A stretch of DNA of 64,000 bases. Source: Micromonospora carbonacea. GTDB lineage: Bacteria; Actinomycetota; Actinomycetes; Mycobacteriales; Micromonosporaceae. The notes beneath the pieces are model-generated. The model was not told where the DNA came from and searched no databases. It worked only from the letters and a program-made list of their open reading frames with translations. Below are positions 9,183 through 16,379 of this stretch, one piece after another. Where the stretch lies: positions 682,001 to 746,000 of the forward strand of contig NZ_JACHMZ010000001.1 of NCBI RefSeq assembly GCF_014205165.1, in the 5' to 3' direction. Within the stretch, counting starts at the first letter, position 1. The number at the start of each line of letters is the position of its first letter. Made by a program: the position numbers and the translations under genes.

Positions 9183-10294
9183 ACCGGCCCGCGCCGGTCT
9201 CGTCGCGGCTGCCCGAGTTCACCTGGGACACCCTGGACGCCGCGGCCGCCCTGGCCGCGGCGCACCCGGACGGCCCGATCAACCTGTCGATGGGCACCCC
9301 GGTCGACCCGGTGCCCCCGGTGATCCGGCAGGCCCTGGCCGACGCGTCCGACGCGCCCGGATACCCGCTGACCGCCGGCACCCCCGCTCTGCGGGACGCC
9401 GTCGCGACGTGGGTGGCCCGGTCCTGCGGCGCGCGCGTCGACGGCCTCGGCGTGCTGCCCACCATCGGCTCCAAGGAGCTGGTGGCGTGGCTGCCCACCC
9501 TGCTGGGCCTCGGGCCCGGTGACGTCGTCGTGGTGCCGTCGATCTGCTACCCGACGTACGAGGACGGGGCGCGGATCGCCGGGGCCACCACCGTGCGCAC
9601 CGACTCGCTGACGGCGCTCGGCCCCGACCCCCGGGTCCGCCTGGTCTGGGTCAACTCGCCCGGCAACCCGACCGGCCGGGTGCTGCCCGCCAACCACCTG
9701 CGCAAGGTGGTCGACTGGGCGCGGGAGCGGGGGGCCGTCGTGGCCAGCGACGAGTGCTACCTGCCGCTGGGCTGGTCGGCCGCCGCCGAGCCGGTCTCGG
9801 TGCTCGCGCCCGAGGTGAGCGGCGGGTCGTACGACGGGCTGCTGGCCGTGCACTCGCTGTCCAAGCGGTCCAACCTGGCCGGCTACCGCGCGGGCTTCGT
9901 CGCCGGGGACCCCGCCCTCGTGGCGGAGCTGCTGAAGGTGCGCAAGCACGCCGGCATGATCGTGCCGGCCCCCGTGCAGGCGGCGATGATCGCCGCGCTC
10001 GGCGACCAGGAGCACGCCGACGCCCAGCGGGAGCGCTACCGGGCGCGGCGGGAGCGGCTGCTGGCCGCGTTCACCGGGGCCGGGTTCACCGTCGAGCACT
10101 CCGAGGCCGGGCTCTACCTGTGGCTGACCCGGGGCGAGGACTGCTGGGCGACCGTCGACTGGCTGGCCCGCCGGGGCATCCTGGTCGCCGCCGGCGTCTT
10201 CTACGGGCCGGGCGGCGCGCGGCACGTCCGGGCGGCGCTGACCGAGTCCGACGAGCACGTCGCGGCGGTCGCCGCCCGCCTCGCCCAGCCCTGA
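9179..10294 (+). CDS. dapC: Succinyldiaminopimelate transaminase (CTG start)
   Basis: PLP-dependent class I/II aminotransferase of lysine and peptidoglycan precursor synthesis, converting N-succinyl-2-amino-6-ketopimelate to N-succinyl-LL-diaminopimelate. The 371-residue product has GSKELVAWLP, the NSPGNPTGRVLP motif, SDECYLPLGW and the Schiff-base lysine Lys229 in HSLSKRSNLAGYR. No ATG, GTG or TTG is available at the correct length; the CTG at 9179 overlaps the fdxA stop (CTGA) and has GGAGAGGG at 9168-9175, so I chose it. dapD and dapE lie about 10 kb away. Confidence 0.88.
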   Translation: MNRPAPVSSRLPEFTWDTLDAAAALAAAHPDGPINLSMGTPVDPVPPVIRQALADASDAPGYPLTAGTPALRDAVATWVARSCGARVDGLGVLPTIGSKELVAWLPTLLGLGPGDVVVVPSICYPTYEDGARIAGATTVRTDSLTALGPDPRVRLVWVNSPGNPTGRVLPANHLRKVVDWARERGAVVASDECYLPLGWSAAAEPVSVLAPEVSGGSYDGLLAVHSLSKRSNLAGYRAGFVAGDPALVAELLKVRKHAGMIVPAPVQAAMIAALGDQEHADAQRERYRARRERLLAAFTGAGFTVEHSEAGLYLWLTRGEDCWATVDWLARRGILVAAGVFYGPGGARHVRAALTESDEHVAAVAARLAQP

Positions 10295-10302
10295 CGGCGC
10301 AG

Positions 10303-11388
10303 ATGGTGGACAGTCTCCGGGCCGCGGTGGTGGGCACCGGGCTCATCGGCGGCTCGATCCTGCTCCGGCTGCGGGAGCGGGGCGTCGACGTCGCCGGCTG
10401 GGATCCGGACGCCGCCACCCGGGCGGAGGGCCGCGCGCGGGGCGTCGACTTCCCCGACGCGCTGGCCGACGCCGTCCGCGACCGGGACGTGGTGTTCCTC
10501 TGCGGTCCGCTGTCCAGCCTGCCGGAGACCCTGCGCGCCGTCAGCGGGCTGACCGGCCCCGACTGCGTGCTCACCGACGTCGGCAGCACCAAGGGCGGGA
10601 TCGCCGCGTACGCGGCGGCGCACGGGCTGACCGGCCGCTTCGTGCCGGGACATCCGATGGCCGGGACGGAGCGCGCCGGGCTGACCGCCGCCAGCCCCGC
10701 CCTCTTCGACGGGGCGGCCTGGGTGCTCTGCCCCGCGGCGGCGGGCCTCGACCGGTTCCGGACGCTGGCCGCCCTGCTCGTGGGGGTGTTCGGCGCGCGG
10801 GTCGTACCGCTGGATCCGGACGCCCACGACGCGGCCGCGGCCCTCGCCTCGCACCTGCCGCACCTGCTGGCCGGCGTCCTGGCCGCCACGGTGGCGGAGG
10901 CCGACCTGCGCGACGCCGCGCTGGGCCTGGCCGCCGGCAGCTTCCGCGACGGCACCCGCGTCGTCGGCACGCCGGCCGCCCGCACGGTGGACATGCTGCT
11001 GAACAACCGCGACCAGGTCCTCGCCCAGCTCGACCGGGTCGCCGGTCTCCTCGACCGGTACGCAGCCGCGCTGCGTGGCGGCGACGCGGCGGCCCTGGCC
11101 GGTCTCCAGCAGCGGGCGCGCGGGCTCCGGCTGGCGCTGCTCGACCGGGAGCTGCCCGCCGCCGCCCCCCGCGTCTTCCCGCGCGCACTCCCGCACGACC
11201 TTCCACCCGCACTTCCACATGACCTTCCGCACGACGCGGAGCCCGCCGACGAGGCGCGCGGCGCGGCGGCCGACGGCGAGCTGGCCTACCTGCTGTCGCT
11301 CGGTGCGGCCGGCGGCTACCTGACCGGCTGCGTGGTCACGGACTCCACGGTGACCTACACGGCCCACCTGCCCGCCGCCCCGGGTTAA
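10303..11388 (+). CDS. tyrA: Prephenate dehydrogenase
   Basis: NAD(P)-dependent oxidative decarboxylation of prephenate to 4-hydroxyphenylpyruvate for tyrosine. The 361-residue protein starts with a Rossmann dinucleotide motif (AVVGTGLIGGSILLRLRE), then LTDVGSTKGGI and the HPMAGTERAG substrate motif, followed by the all-helical dimerisation domain. A His/Pro-rich stretch near residue 290 (repeats of LPHDLP) links to a C-terminal about 40-residue tail that may be a degenerate ACT-like end. It begins 8 nt after dapC and is likely in the fdxA-dapC-tyrA operon. Confidence 0.9.
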   Translation: MVDSLRAAVVGTGLIGGSILLRLRERGVDVAGWDPDAATRAEGRARGVDFPDALADAVRDRDVVFLCGPLSSLPETLRAVSGLTGPDCVLTDVGSTKGGIAAYAAAHGLTGRFVPGHPMAGTERAGLTAASPALFDGAAWVLCPAAAGLDRFRTLAALLVGVFGARVVPLDPDAHDAAAALASHLPHLLAGVLAATVAEADLRDAALGLAAGSFRDGTRVVGTPAARTVDMLLNNRDQVLAQLDRVAGLLDRYAAALRGGDAAALAGLQQRARGLRLALLDRELPAAAPRVFPRALPHDLPPALPHDLPHDAEPADEARGAAADGELAYLLSLGAAGGYLTGCVVTDSTVTYTAHLPAAPG

Positions 11389-11436
11389 GAAGGGGCCCCT
11401 GCGCTACAGAATGCGTTAACAAGGTGCCCTTCCTTT
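11386..11436. repeat. Imperfect inverted-repeat intergenic element
   Basis: From the tyrA stop codon, the sequence has one arm AAGAAGGGGCCCCT and an opposing arm that reads AAGGAAGGGCACCTTGTTAA on the minus strand. I recall elements of this form as abundant in Micromonospora intergenic regions. A degenerate partial version (ACAAGGTGCCCCTCCT) occurs at about 3409-3424. It probably acts as a terminator for tyrA. Confidence 0.5.
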
Positions 11437-11441
11437 AGGGT
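11436..11441 (+). promoter_or_regulatory. -10 element of a leaderless promoter for the SIMPL-domain gene
   Basis: TAGGGT lies 6 nt before the ATG at 11448, directly after the intergenic repeat. A leaderless transcript is inferred. Confidence 0.5.
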
Positions 11442-11447
11442 GAAGGC

Positions 11448-12095
11448 ATGGTGGACGGACCGGTCGTGGCGGTGCGCGGCGAGGCGTACCGGGAGGTTCC
11501 GCCCGAGCTGGCGCGGTTCGCGGTGACCGCGACGGCCCGGGACCGCAGCCGGGAGGCCGTCCTGAGCCGGCTCGCCGAGCGGGCCGCCGCCGTGCGGGTG
11601 CTGCTCGACGCCGCCGAGCCGGCCGTGGACCGCCGGGAGACCGGTGACCTGCGGGTGTGGCCGCAGACGCGTCGCTCCGGCGAGCGGGTGGTGGCCTGGC
11701 ACGGCAGCGTCGCCACCACCGTCACCGTCACCGACTTCACCGCGCTGGGCGAGCTGATGCTGCGGCTGGCCGACCAGGACCAGGTGGAGATCGCCGGCCC
11801 GTGGTGGTCGCTGCGGCCGGACAGCCCGGCCCACCGCGACGCCCGGCACGCCGCGATCGCCGACGCGCTGGCCCGCGCCCGGGAGTACGCGGAGGCGCTC
11901 GGCGCGCGGGTGACCGCCCTGCTGGAGCTGGCCGACACCGGTCCGGCCCCGCAGCCGATGTTCGCCCGTGCCGCGTTCGCCGGCGGCGGCGCGGAGTCCG
12001 GCGGCCCGCCGGAGCTGGACCTCGACCCGCAGCCGCAGACCGTGCACGCGGCGGTCGAGGCCCGGTTCACGATCTCCGAGCCGGTGCTGGGCTGA
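11448..12095 (+). CDS. SIMPL (DUF541) domain protein
   Basis: A 215-residue protein of the SIMPL/DUF541 family. Family features are the N-terminal VVAVRGEAYREVPPELARFAVTATARDRSREA segment, the central VAWHGSVATTVTVTDFTALGELM strand-helix unit, and the ARAREYAEALGARVTALLELAD helix with a C-terminal beta strand. Many family members are exported, but no signal peptide is visible, so this one is probably cytoplasmic. Biochemical role unknown. Its stop overlaps the next start by one base (TGATG), so it is coupled to the kinase gene. Confidence 0.85.
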   Translation: MVDGPVVAVRGEAYREVPPELARFAVTATARDRSREAVLSRLAERAAAVRVLLDAAEPAVDRRETGDLRVWPQTRRSGERVVAWHGSVATTVTVTDFTALGELMLRLADQDQVEIAGPWWSLRPDSPAHRDARHAAIADALARAREYAEALGARVTALLELADTGPAPQPMFARAAFAGGGAESGGPPELDLDPQPQTVHAAVEARFTISEPVLG

Positions 12096-12742
12096 TGCCG
12101 GCCGCCGACGTGCTGGCCGTCGAGGAGCTGGTCGCGCGGGCCCGTGCCCTCGCCGACGCCGGCCCCCGCCAGTTGCTGGGGATCGCGGGCGCGCCCGGGG
12201 CGGGCAAGTCGACGCTGGCCGAGCGGGTCGTCGCCGAGCTGGGCGGGGTGGCCCGGCTGGTGCCCATGGACGGGTTCCACCTGGCGCAGGCGGAGCTGCG
12301 CCGGCTCGGCCTGGACGCGCGCAAGGGCGCGGTGGACACGTTCGACGTGGTCGGGTACGTGTCGCTGCTGCGCCGGCTGCATCGGCTGGAGCCGACGTCG
12401 GTGTGGGCCCCGGAGTTCCGCCGGGACCTGGAGGAGCCGGTCGCGGGGGCGATCGAGGTACCGCCGGAGGTTCGGCTGGTGGTGACCGAGGGCAACTACC
12501 TGCTGCTGCCGGACTACCCGTGGGACGAGGTGCGGGCGCTGCTGCACGAGGCGTGGTTCCTGGACCTGGACGTCGAGGTGCGGCGTCGCCGGCTGACCGC
12601 CCGGCACGAGGCGTACGGGCGGTCGCCGGAGCAGGCGCGGGCCTGGGCGCTGGGCAGCGACGAGACCAACGCGGCCCTGGTGGCCGGCACCGCCGACCGG
12701 GCGGACCTGGTGGTCCGGCTGGCCGACCCGCCGCCGGCCTGA
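12095..12742 (+). CDS. Nucleoside/nucleotide kinase family P-loop protein
   Basis: A 215-residue P-loop kinase of the uridine kinase/pantothenate kinase-like group. The Walker A motif is GAPGAGKST (about residues 32-40), followed by the MDGFHLAQAEL substrate-binding segment and the TEGNYLLLPDYPWDEV region, both typical of the family, and an Arg-rich lid (RRRRLTARH). Substrate is not determined; nucleosides, sugars or vitamins are possible. The ATG overlaps the preceding stop by one base. Confidence 0.85.
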   Translation: MPAADVLAVEELVARARALADAGPRQLLGIAGAPGAGKSTLAERVVAELGGVARLVPMDGFHLAQAELRRLGLDARKGAVDTFDVVGYVSLLRRLHRLEPTSVWAPEFRRDLEEPVAGAIEVPPEVRLVVTEGNYLLLPDYPWDEVRALLHEAWFLDLDVEVRRRRLTARHEAYGRSPEQARAWALGSDETNAALVAGTADRADLVVRLADPPPA

Positions 12743-12770
12743 CCTGGGCGGCACCGGCCACGCGGCCCGG

Positions 12771-12915
12771 GCGGGTCACCGGACGTCGCGCCGGGCGGGT
12801 CACCGGACGTCGCGCCGGCCAGGTCACCGGACGCCGCGCCGGCCAGGTCACCGGACGCCGCGCCGGGCGGGTCACCGGACGCCGCGCCGGGCGGGTCACC
12901 GGGACGCCCCGCCGG
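12771..12915. repeat. Six-copy 24-nt tandem repeat
   Basis: Six head-to-tail units of 24 nt (the last 25 nt) start at 12771, 12795, 12819, 12843, 12867 and 12891. Each contains AGGTCACCGGACG or GGGTCACCGGACG followed by a CGCGCCGG end. Units fall into two subtypes (gcgGGTCACC and ccaGGTCACC). It lies between convergent genes and does not belong to either reading frame. Confidence 0.9.
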
Positions 12916-12961
12916 GCGGGGGCCGCCCGACCCGCCCGCCGGGCATGCCGCGCCGGGCACG

Positions 12962-15568
12962 TCAGCCGACGCCCTGCCGGGGCGTCGGCACGCCGCGGCG
13001 CAGCAGCCAGGTCACCCGGGCCCGTTCGCGGCGGAACTCGGCGGCGTCGGGATAGGCGCTGTGGTTGCGGATCGGCGGGTCGGCGACCTCCCCGCCGGTG
13101 GGGTGCAGCGCGTCCGGGTCGTGGACGGGCAGGTTCCGTTCGCCGGCCGTCACCGGCCAGCCCAGCGGGTCGGTGTCCCGCCAGAAGTTGGTCCAGCCGG
13201 GCCGCCCGGACGGCCCGCGCAGCGCGTCGGCCAGCGCCGGCAGCCGGTCCGGCCCGAAGTACGCGGGGAAGATCCGCCCGTACAGCCGGGTGAGCTGGCA
13301 GCCGTAGGAGAAGAACCAGATCCGTCGCCGCCACCGGGCGGGAAGCTGGAGCAGCACCGCCGCGCAGATCACCGCGCCCTGGCTGTGCCCGGAGAGGATG
13401 ATCCCGTCGACCCGGCGCGGGTCGTGCTCGCCGAGCGCGAGCAGGCCGGCGGTGCGGGTCTGGAGTTCCGGCACGGCCCGTTCGGCGTAGCTGGGCGGGG
13501 CGAGCGGGTGCGCGGCCCGGGGCCAGAAGGTGCCGATGTCCCAGAGCACGCCGACCGAGCGGCGCACGGTGTCGTTGCGGTAGACCATGAGCCCGACGGC
13601 GGCGATGGCCACCGGCAGCCAGCCGAGCAGGCCGTCGCCGGCGTCGGCCACCGTCTTGACCACGGTCGGCCACCCGTTCACGGCGGCCGCGTCGGGCGGG
13701 ACGTGGGACAGGGCGGCGGCGGAGCCGAGGGTGGCGAGCGCGGCGCCGACCGCCGCGTACCAGCCGATGAGGCGCAGCGCGTGCTCGCCCACCAGCCGGT
13801 GCAGCGCCCGGTAACCGCTCACGTCGCGGCAGCGCCGCCGGTCGTGCGCGGAGAGGGCGTTGTCGCCGGGCACCAGCCCGGCGTACTCCTGCCGGCGGAG
13901 CCGGTGGAACAGCAGGCCGGCGCGGAGCGCGACGCCGGCCAGGGCGAGCACCGCGACGGCGAAGGCCAGACCGGCCCACATCACCGGCAGCGGCGGGACC
14001 ACCCCGGTCCGGCCGCCCGCCGGGTCGCCGTCGGTGAGCCGGTCGGTGACCCAGTAGAGCACCCCGGAGCAGTACGCGATGCCGAGCAGCCAGCCGAATC
14101 CGGCGATCACCGCCGGCCCGCGCCCGCCCCAGCCGAGGTCGGCGTGCGGCTGCCCGGGCCGGGGCGGCGCGGCGGGGCCGGTGCGGGGCAGCAGCAGCCC
14201 GCCGCCGGCCAGCGCGATCGCGGGGACGGTGAGCATCCAGTCGTCCAGCCGGTGCGGGGCCGGCGGGACGGCGGGCAGCCAGCCGGCGATCCAGGCGACG
14301 CCGAGCGGCAGGAGCAGCGCGGCGGCGACCGGCGCGGCCAGCGCCCGCCGGCCGGACCGGGCGACCGCGCCGATGGCGGCGAGCAGGAGCACCTGCCCGG
14401 TGCCGTACCAGGCGATGATCCAGTCGTAGCCGGGCAGCGAGCGGTCGACGAGGCAGCCGGCCTGCGCCGGGTCGCGGATGCACCCGGCGGGCGGGCGCAG
14501 TTGCGCCAGCGGGGTGCCGGCCGGGCCGTCGGGCAGCAGCAGGAGCAGCACCGTGCCGGCCACCCCGGCGCAGGTCAGCACGATGACCGCCGCGCTCCAC
14601 GGGCCGAGGGGGGTGTCTCCGGCGCGGCGGCTGAGCCAGGGCCGGCCGAGGGCCACCACGGCGATCAGCACCACCGCGCCGAGCACCGCCACGGTGGGCC
14701 AGGCGACGGCGGCCCGTACGCCCAGGGGCGGGTCCATGGCCAGCACAGTGCCGAGCGGCACGGCGGCCGCGACCACCGCGCCGACGCAGAGGTGCAGCAC
14801 CCCGGCGCGGCGTAGCTGCCCCTCGCCGCACCAGAAGGTGGGGTCCTGCAACGGGTTGGCGCTGGCGGCCTCGCCCGGCGGGGGGCCGTCGGCGGGAGAC
14901 GGCGCGCCGGCCGGGGCGGGATCGGCCGGCGGCCGGGCGGCCGGCGCGGCCGGCATCTCCGCCTCGTACTGGTAGGTGCGCCAGGCGAGCAGGCCGAGCA
15001 GCGCCAGCAGGCCGAGCGGGATCACGAGGCCGACGACGAGGGAGTGCGCGCCCTGCCGCCACCAGCCGTGGGCGAGGAACTCCCACACGCCCGGGACGCG
15101 GCGCAGGCACTCCTCGTCGACGCACTGCCAGGCGACGAGGTCCACGCCGATGCCGGTGGCGGCGAGGACCAGCGTCCCAGTGAGGCTGAGGCAGAACAGC
15201 CGGACCAGCCAGGCGGTGATGCCGGACCGGCTGCCCCAGCGTTCCTCGTCCGGGTCGGGTGGGATGCCGGGCCGGGCGTGCAGCGCCACGTTCGCCAGGG
15301 TGAAGGGCAGCAGCAGCGTCCAGAGGGCCCGCTCGACGTCCCGCGCGGTCCGCGCGCCGGAGGTCAACTGCCCCCAGCTGTACGCCTCGACGACCACCGC
15401 GTCGTCCGGCCCGACGTCGGTGGAGCGGTAGAAGCCGGTCACCTCGTCGCCGGCGACGAGCCAGGGGCGGGGGCCCTCGTCGCCGGGCTGTGGGGCCAGG
15501 CCGAGCACCTGGTCCGGGGGAGTGTTGGACACCCCGTGTACGCGCAGTTCGAGCACCCGACCGGCCAT
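12962..15568 (-). CDS. Large polytopic membrane protein with alpha/beta-hydrolase motifs
   Basis: An 868-residue protein. The N-terminus (RVLELRVHGVSNTPPDQVLG) looks like the first strand and oxyanion HG motif of a lipase-type alpha/beta hydrolase. A long middle part with about ten or more hydrophobic segments (residues about 100-700) follows, and the nucleophile-elbow motif GHSQGA with Ser729 appears only near the C-terminus, followed by Asp/His-rich segments (PVHDPDALHP, RNHSAYPD). The hydrolase fold thus appears split around a membrane domain. A Pro/Ala-rich cytoplasmic loop lies near residues 210-240. Function unknown; a membrane-embedded esterase or lipase is possible. Confidence 0.82.
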   Translation of the reverse strand: MAGRVLELRVHGVSNTPPDQVLGLAPQPGDEGPRPWLVAGDEVTGFYRSTDVGPDDAVVVEAYSWGQLTSGARTARDVERALWTLLLPFTLANVALHARPGIPPDPDEERWGSRSGITAWLVRLFCLSLTGTLVLAATGIGVDLVAWQCVDEECLRRVPGVWEFLAHGWWRQGAHSLVVGLVIPLGLLALLGLLAWRTYQYEAEMPAAPAARPPADPAPAGAPSPADGPPPGEAASANPLQDPTFWCGEGQLRRAGVLHLCVGAVVAAAVPLGTVLAMDPPLGVRAAVAWPTVAVLGAVVLIAVVALGRPWLSRRAGDTPLGPWSAAVIVLTCAGVAGTVLLLLLPDGPAGTPLAQLRPPAGCIRDPAQAGCLVDRSLPGYDWIIAWYGTGQVLLLAAIGAVARSGRRALAAPVAAALLLPLGVAWIAGWLPAVPPAPHRLDDWMLTVPAIALAGGGLLLPRTGPAAPPRPGQPHADLGWGGRGPAVIAGFGWLLGIAYCSGVLYWVTDRLTDGDPAGGRTGVVPPLPVMWAGLAFAVAVLALAGVALRAGLLFHRLRRQEYAGLVPGDNALSAHDRRRCRDVSGYRALHRLVGEHALRLIGWYAAVGAALATLGSAAALSHVPPDAAAVNGWPTVVKTVADAGDGLLGWLPVAIAAVGLMVYRNDTVRRSVGVLWDIGTFWPRAAHPLAPPSYAERAVPELQTRTAGLLALGEHDPRRVDGIILSGHSQGAVICAAVLLQLPARWRRRIWFFSYGCQLTRLYGRIFPAYFGPDRLPALADALRGPSGRPGWTNFWRDTDPLGWPVTAGERNLPVHDPDALHPTGGEVADPPIRNHSAYPDAAEFRRERARVTWLLRRGVPTPRQGVG

Positions 15569-15685
15569 CGGTACCTCCTAGTGATGGCTCCACTACCCAG
15601 AGTGCACCCTGCGGGGCTGCTTCGACCACCCCTGGGGCGAGATGTTTTCGCAGGTAGGGGCCGTGATGACCGGATCTGCGGCGGG

Positions 15686-16243
15686 TCAGTCGATGGCGCG
15701 TACCACCCGGGCGGGGTTGCCCACGGCGACGACGTTCGCCGGCAGGTCGCGGGTCACCACGGCCCCGGCGCCGACCACGGTGTTGTCGCCGATGGTGACC
15801 CCGGCGAGCACGATCACCCCACCGCCGAGCCAGACGTTGTCGCCGAGGGTGATCGGCTGCGCCGCCTCCCACTTCTGTCGCCGTGGCTCCGGGTCGACGG
15901 GGTGGGTGGCCGTCAGGAGCTGCACGTTCGGTCCGATCTGGACGTCCGCGCCGATGGTGATGGGGGCGACGTCGAGGAAGACGGCGTTGAAGTTGACGAA
16001 CCCGCGCGGCCCGAGGTGGGTGTTCCAGCCGTAGTCGCAGTGGAACGGCGGGCGGACCCAGGTGCCCTCGCCGACCGAGCCGAGCAGCTCGCGCAGCGCG
16101 GCCAGCCGGGCCTCGGGGTCGGCGGCGGAGCTGCGGTTGAACGCCTCGCTGCGGCGCGCGGCGAGGTCCAGGTCGGCGAGGAGCTCGGGACCCTCGGCGC
16201 GGTAGAGCTCGCCGGCCAGCATGCGGTCCTTCATGGAGGTCAT
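15686..16243 (-). CDS. Sugar O-acetyltransferase, maltose/galactoside acetyltransferase type
   Basis: A 185-residue left-handed beta-helix acetyltransferase. It begins MTSMKDRMLAGELYRAEGPEL, the typical N-terminal helical part of Maa/LacA enzymes, followed by FHCDYGWNTHLGPRGFVNFNAVFLD and hexapeptide repeats (IGADVQIGPNVQ, LGDNVWLGGGVIVLAGVTIGDNTVVGAG). The catalytic His is likely the one in LLTATHPVD. A longer frame begins at 16312, but the ATG at 16243 matches the family start. It is divergent from the subtilase gene, with a strong palindrome between them. Confidence 0.9.
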   Translation of the reverse strand: MTSMKDRMLAGELYRAEGPELLADLDLAARRSEAFNRSSAADPEARLAALRELLGSVGEGTWVRPPFHCDYGWNTHLGPRGFVNFNAVFLDVAPITIGADVQIGPNVQLLTATHPVDPEPRRQKWEAAQPITLGDNVWLGGGVIVLAGVTIGDNTVVGAGAVVTRDLPANVVAVGNPARVVRAID

Positions 16244-16306
16244 CGGACGATGATGCCCGGTCGAATCTCCGCCTTGTGCGAAGTTCGTCACATTTACGTC
16301 TTTACC

Positions 16307-16325
16307 TTGCATACTCAGTATGCAA
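16307..16325. promoter_or_regulatory. Perfect palindrome, candidate operator
   Basis: TTGCATACTCAGTATGCAA: two perfect 8-nt arms around TCA, in an unusually AT-rich stretch between the divergent acetyltransferase (start 16243) and subtilase (start 16380). The ATACT-n-AGTAT core resembles PadR-family operators; the regulator is not in the window. Confidence 0.6.
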
Positions 16326-16379
16326 TTCTACTCCTGTCAATGCGACCCGTATTGACTACGCCTTGCGAGGAGGATCGAG

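Noticed and set aside
12771..12915. CRISPR array
   Set aside because: The units abut without unique spacers, so it is a simple tandem repeat, and no cas genes are near.
11385..15872. A 1495-codon open frame on the minus strand
   Set aside because: Its translation is Arg/Pro/Ala-rich without domains and overlaps well-supported genes on both strands; a GC-rich shadow frame.
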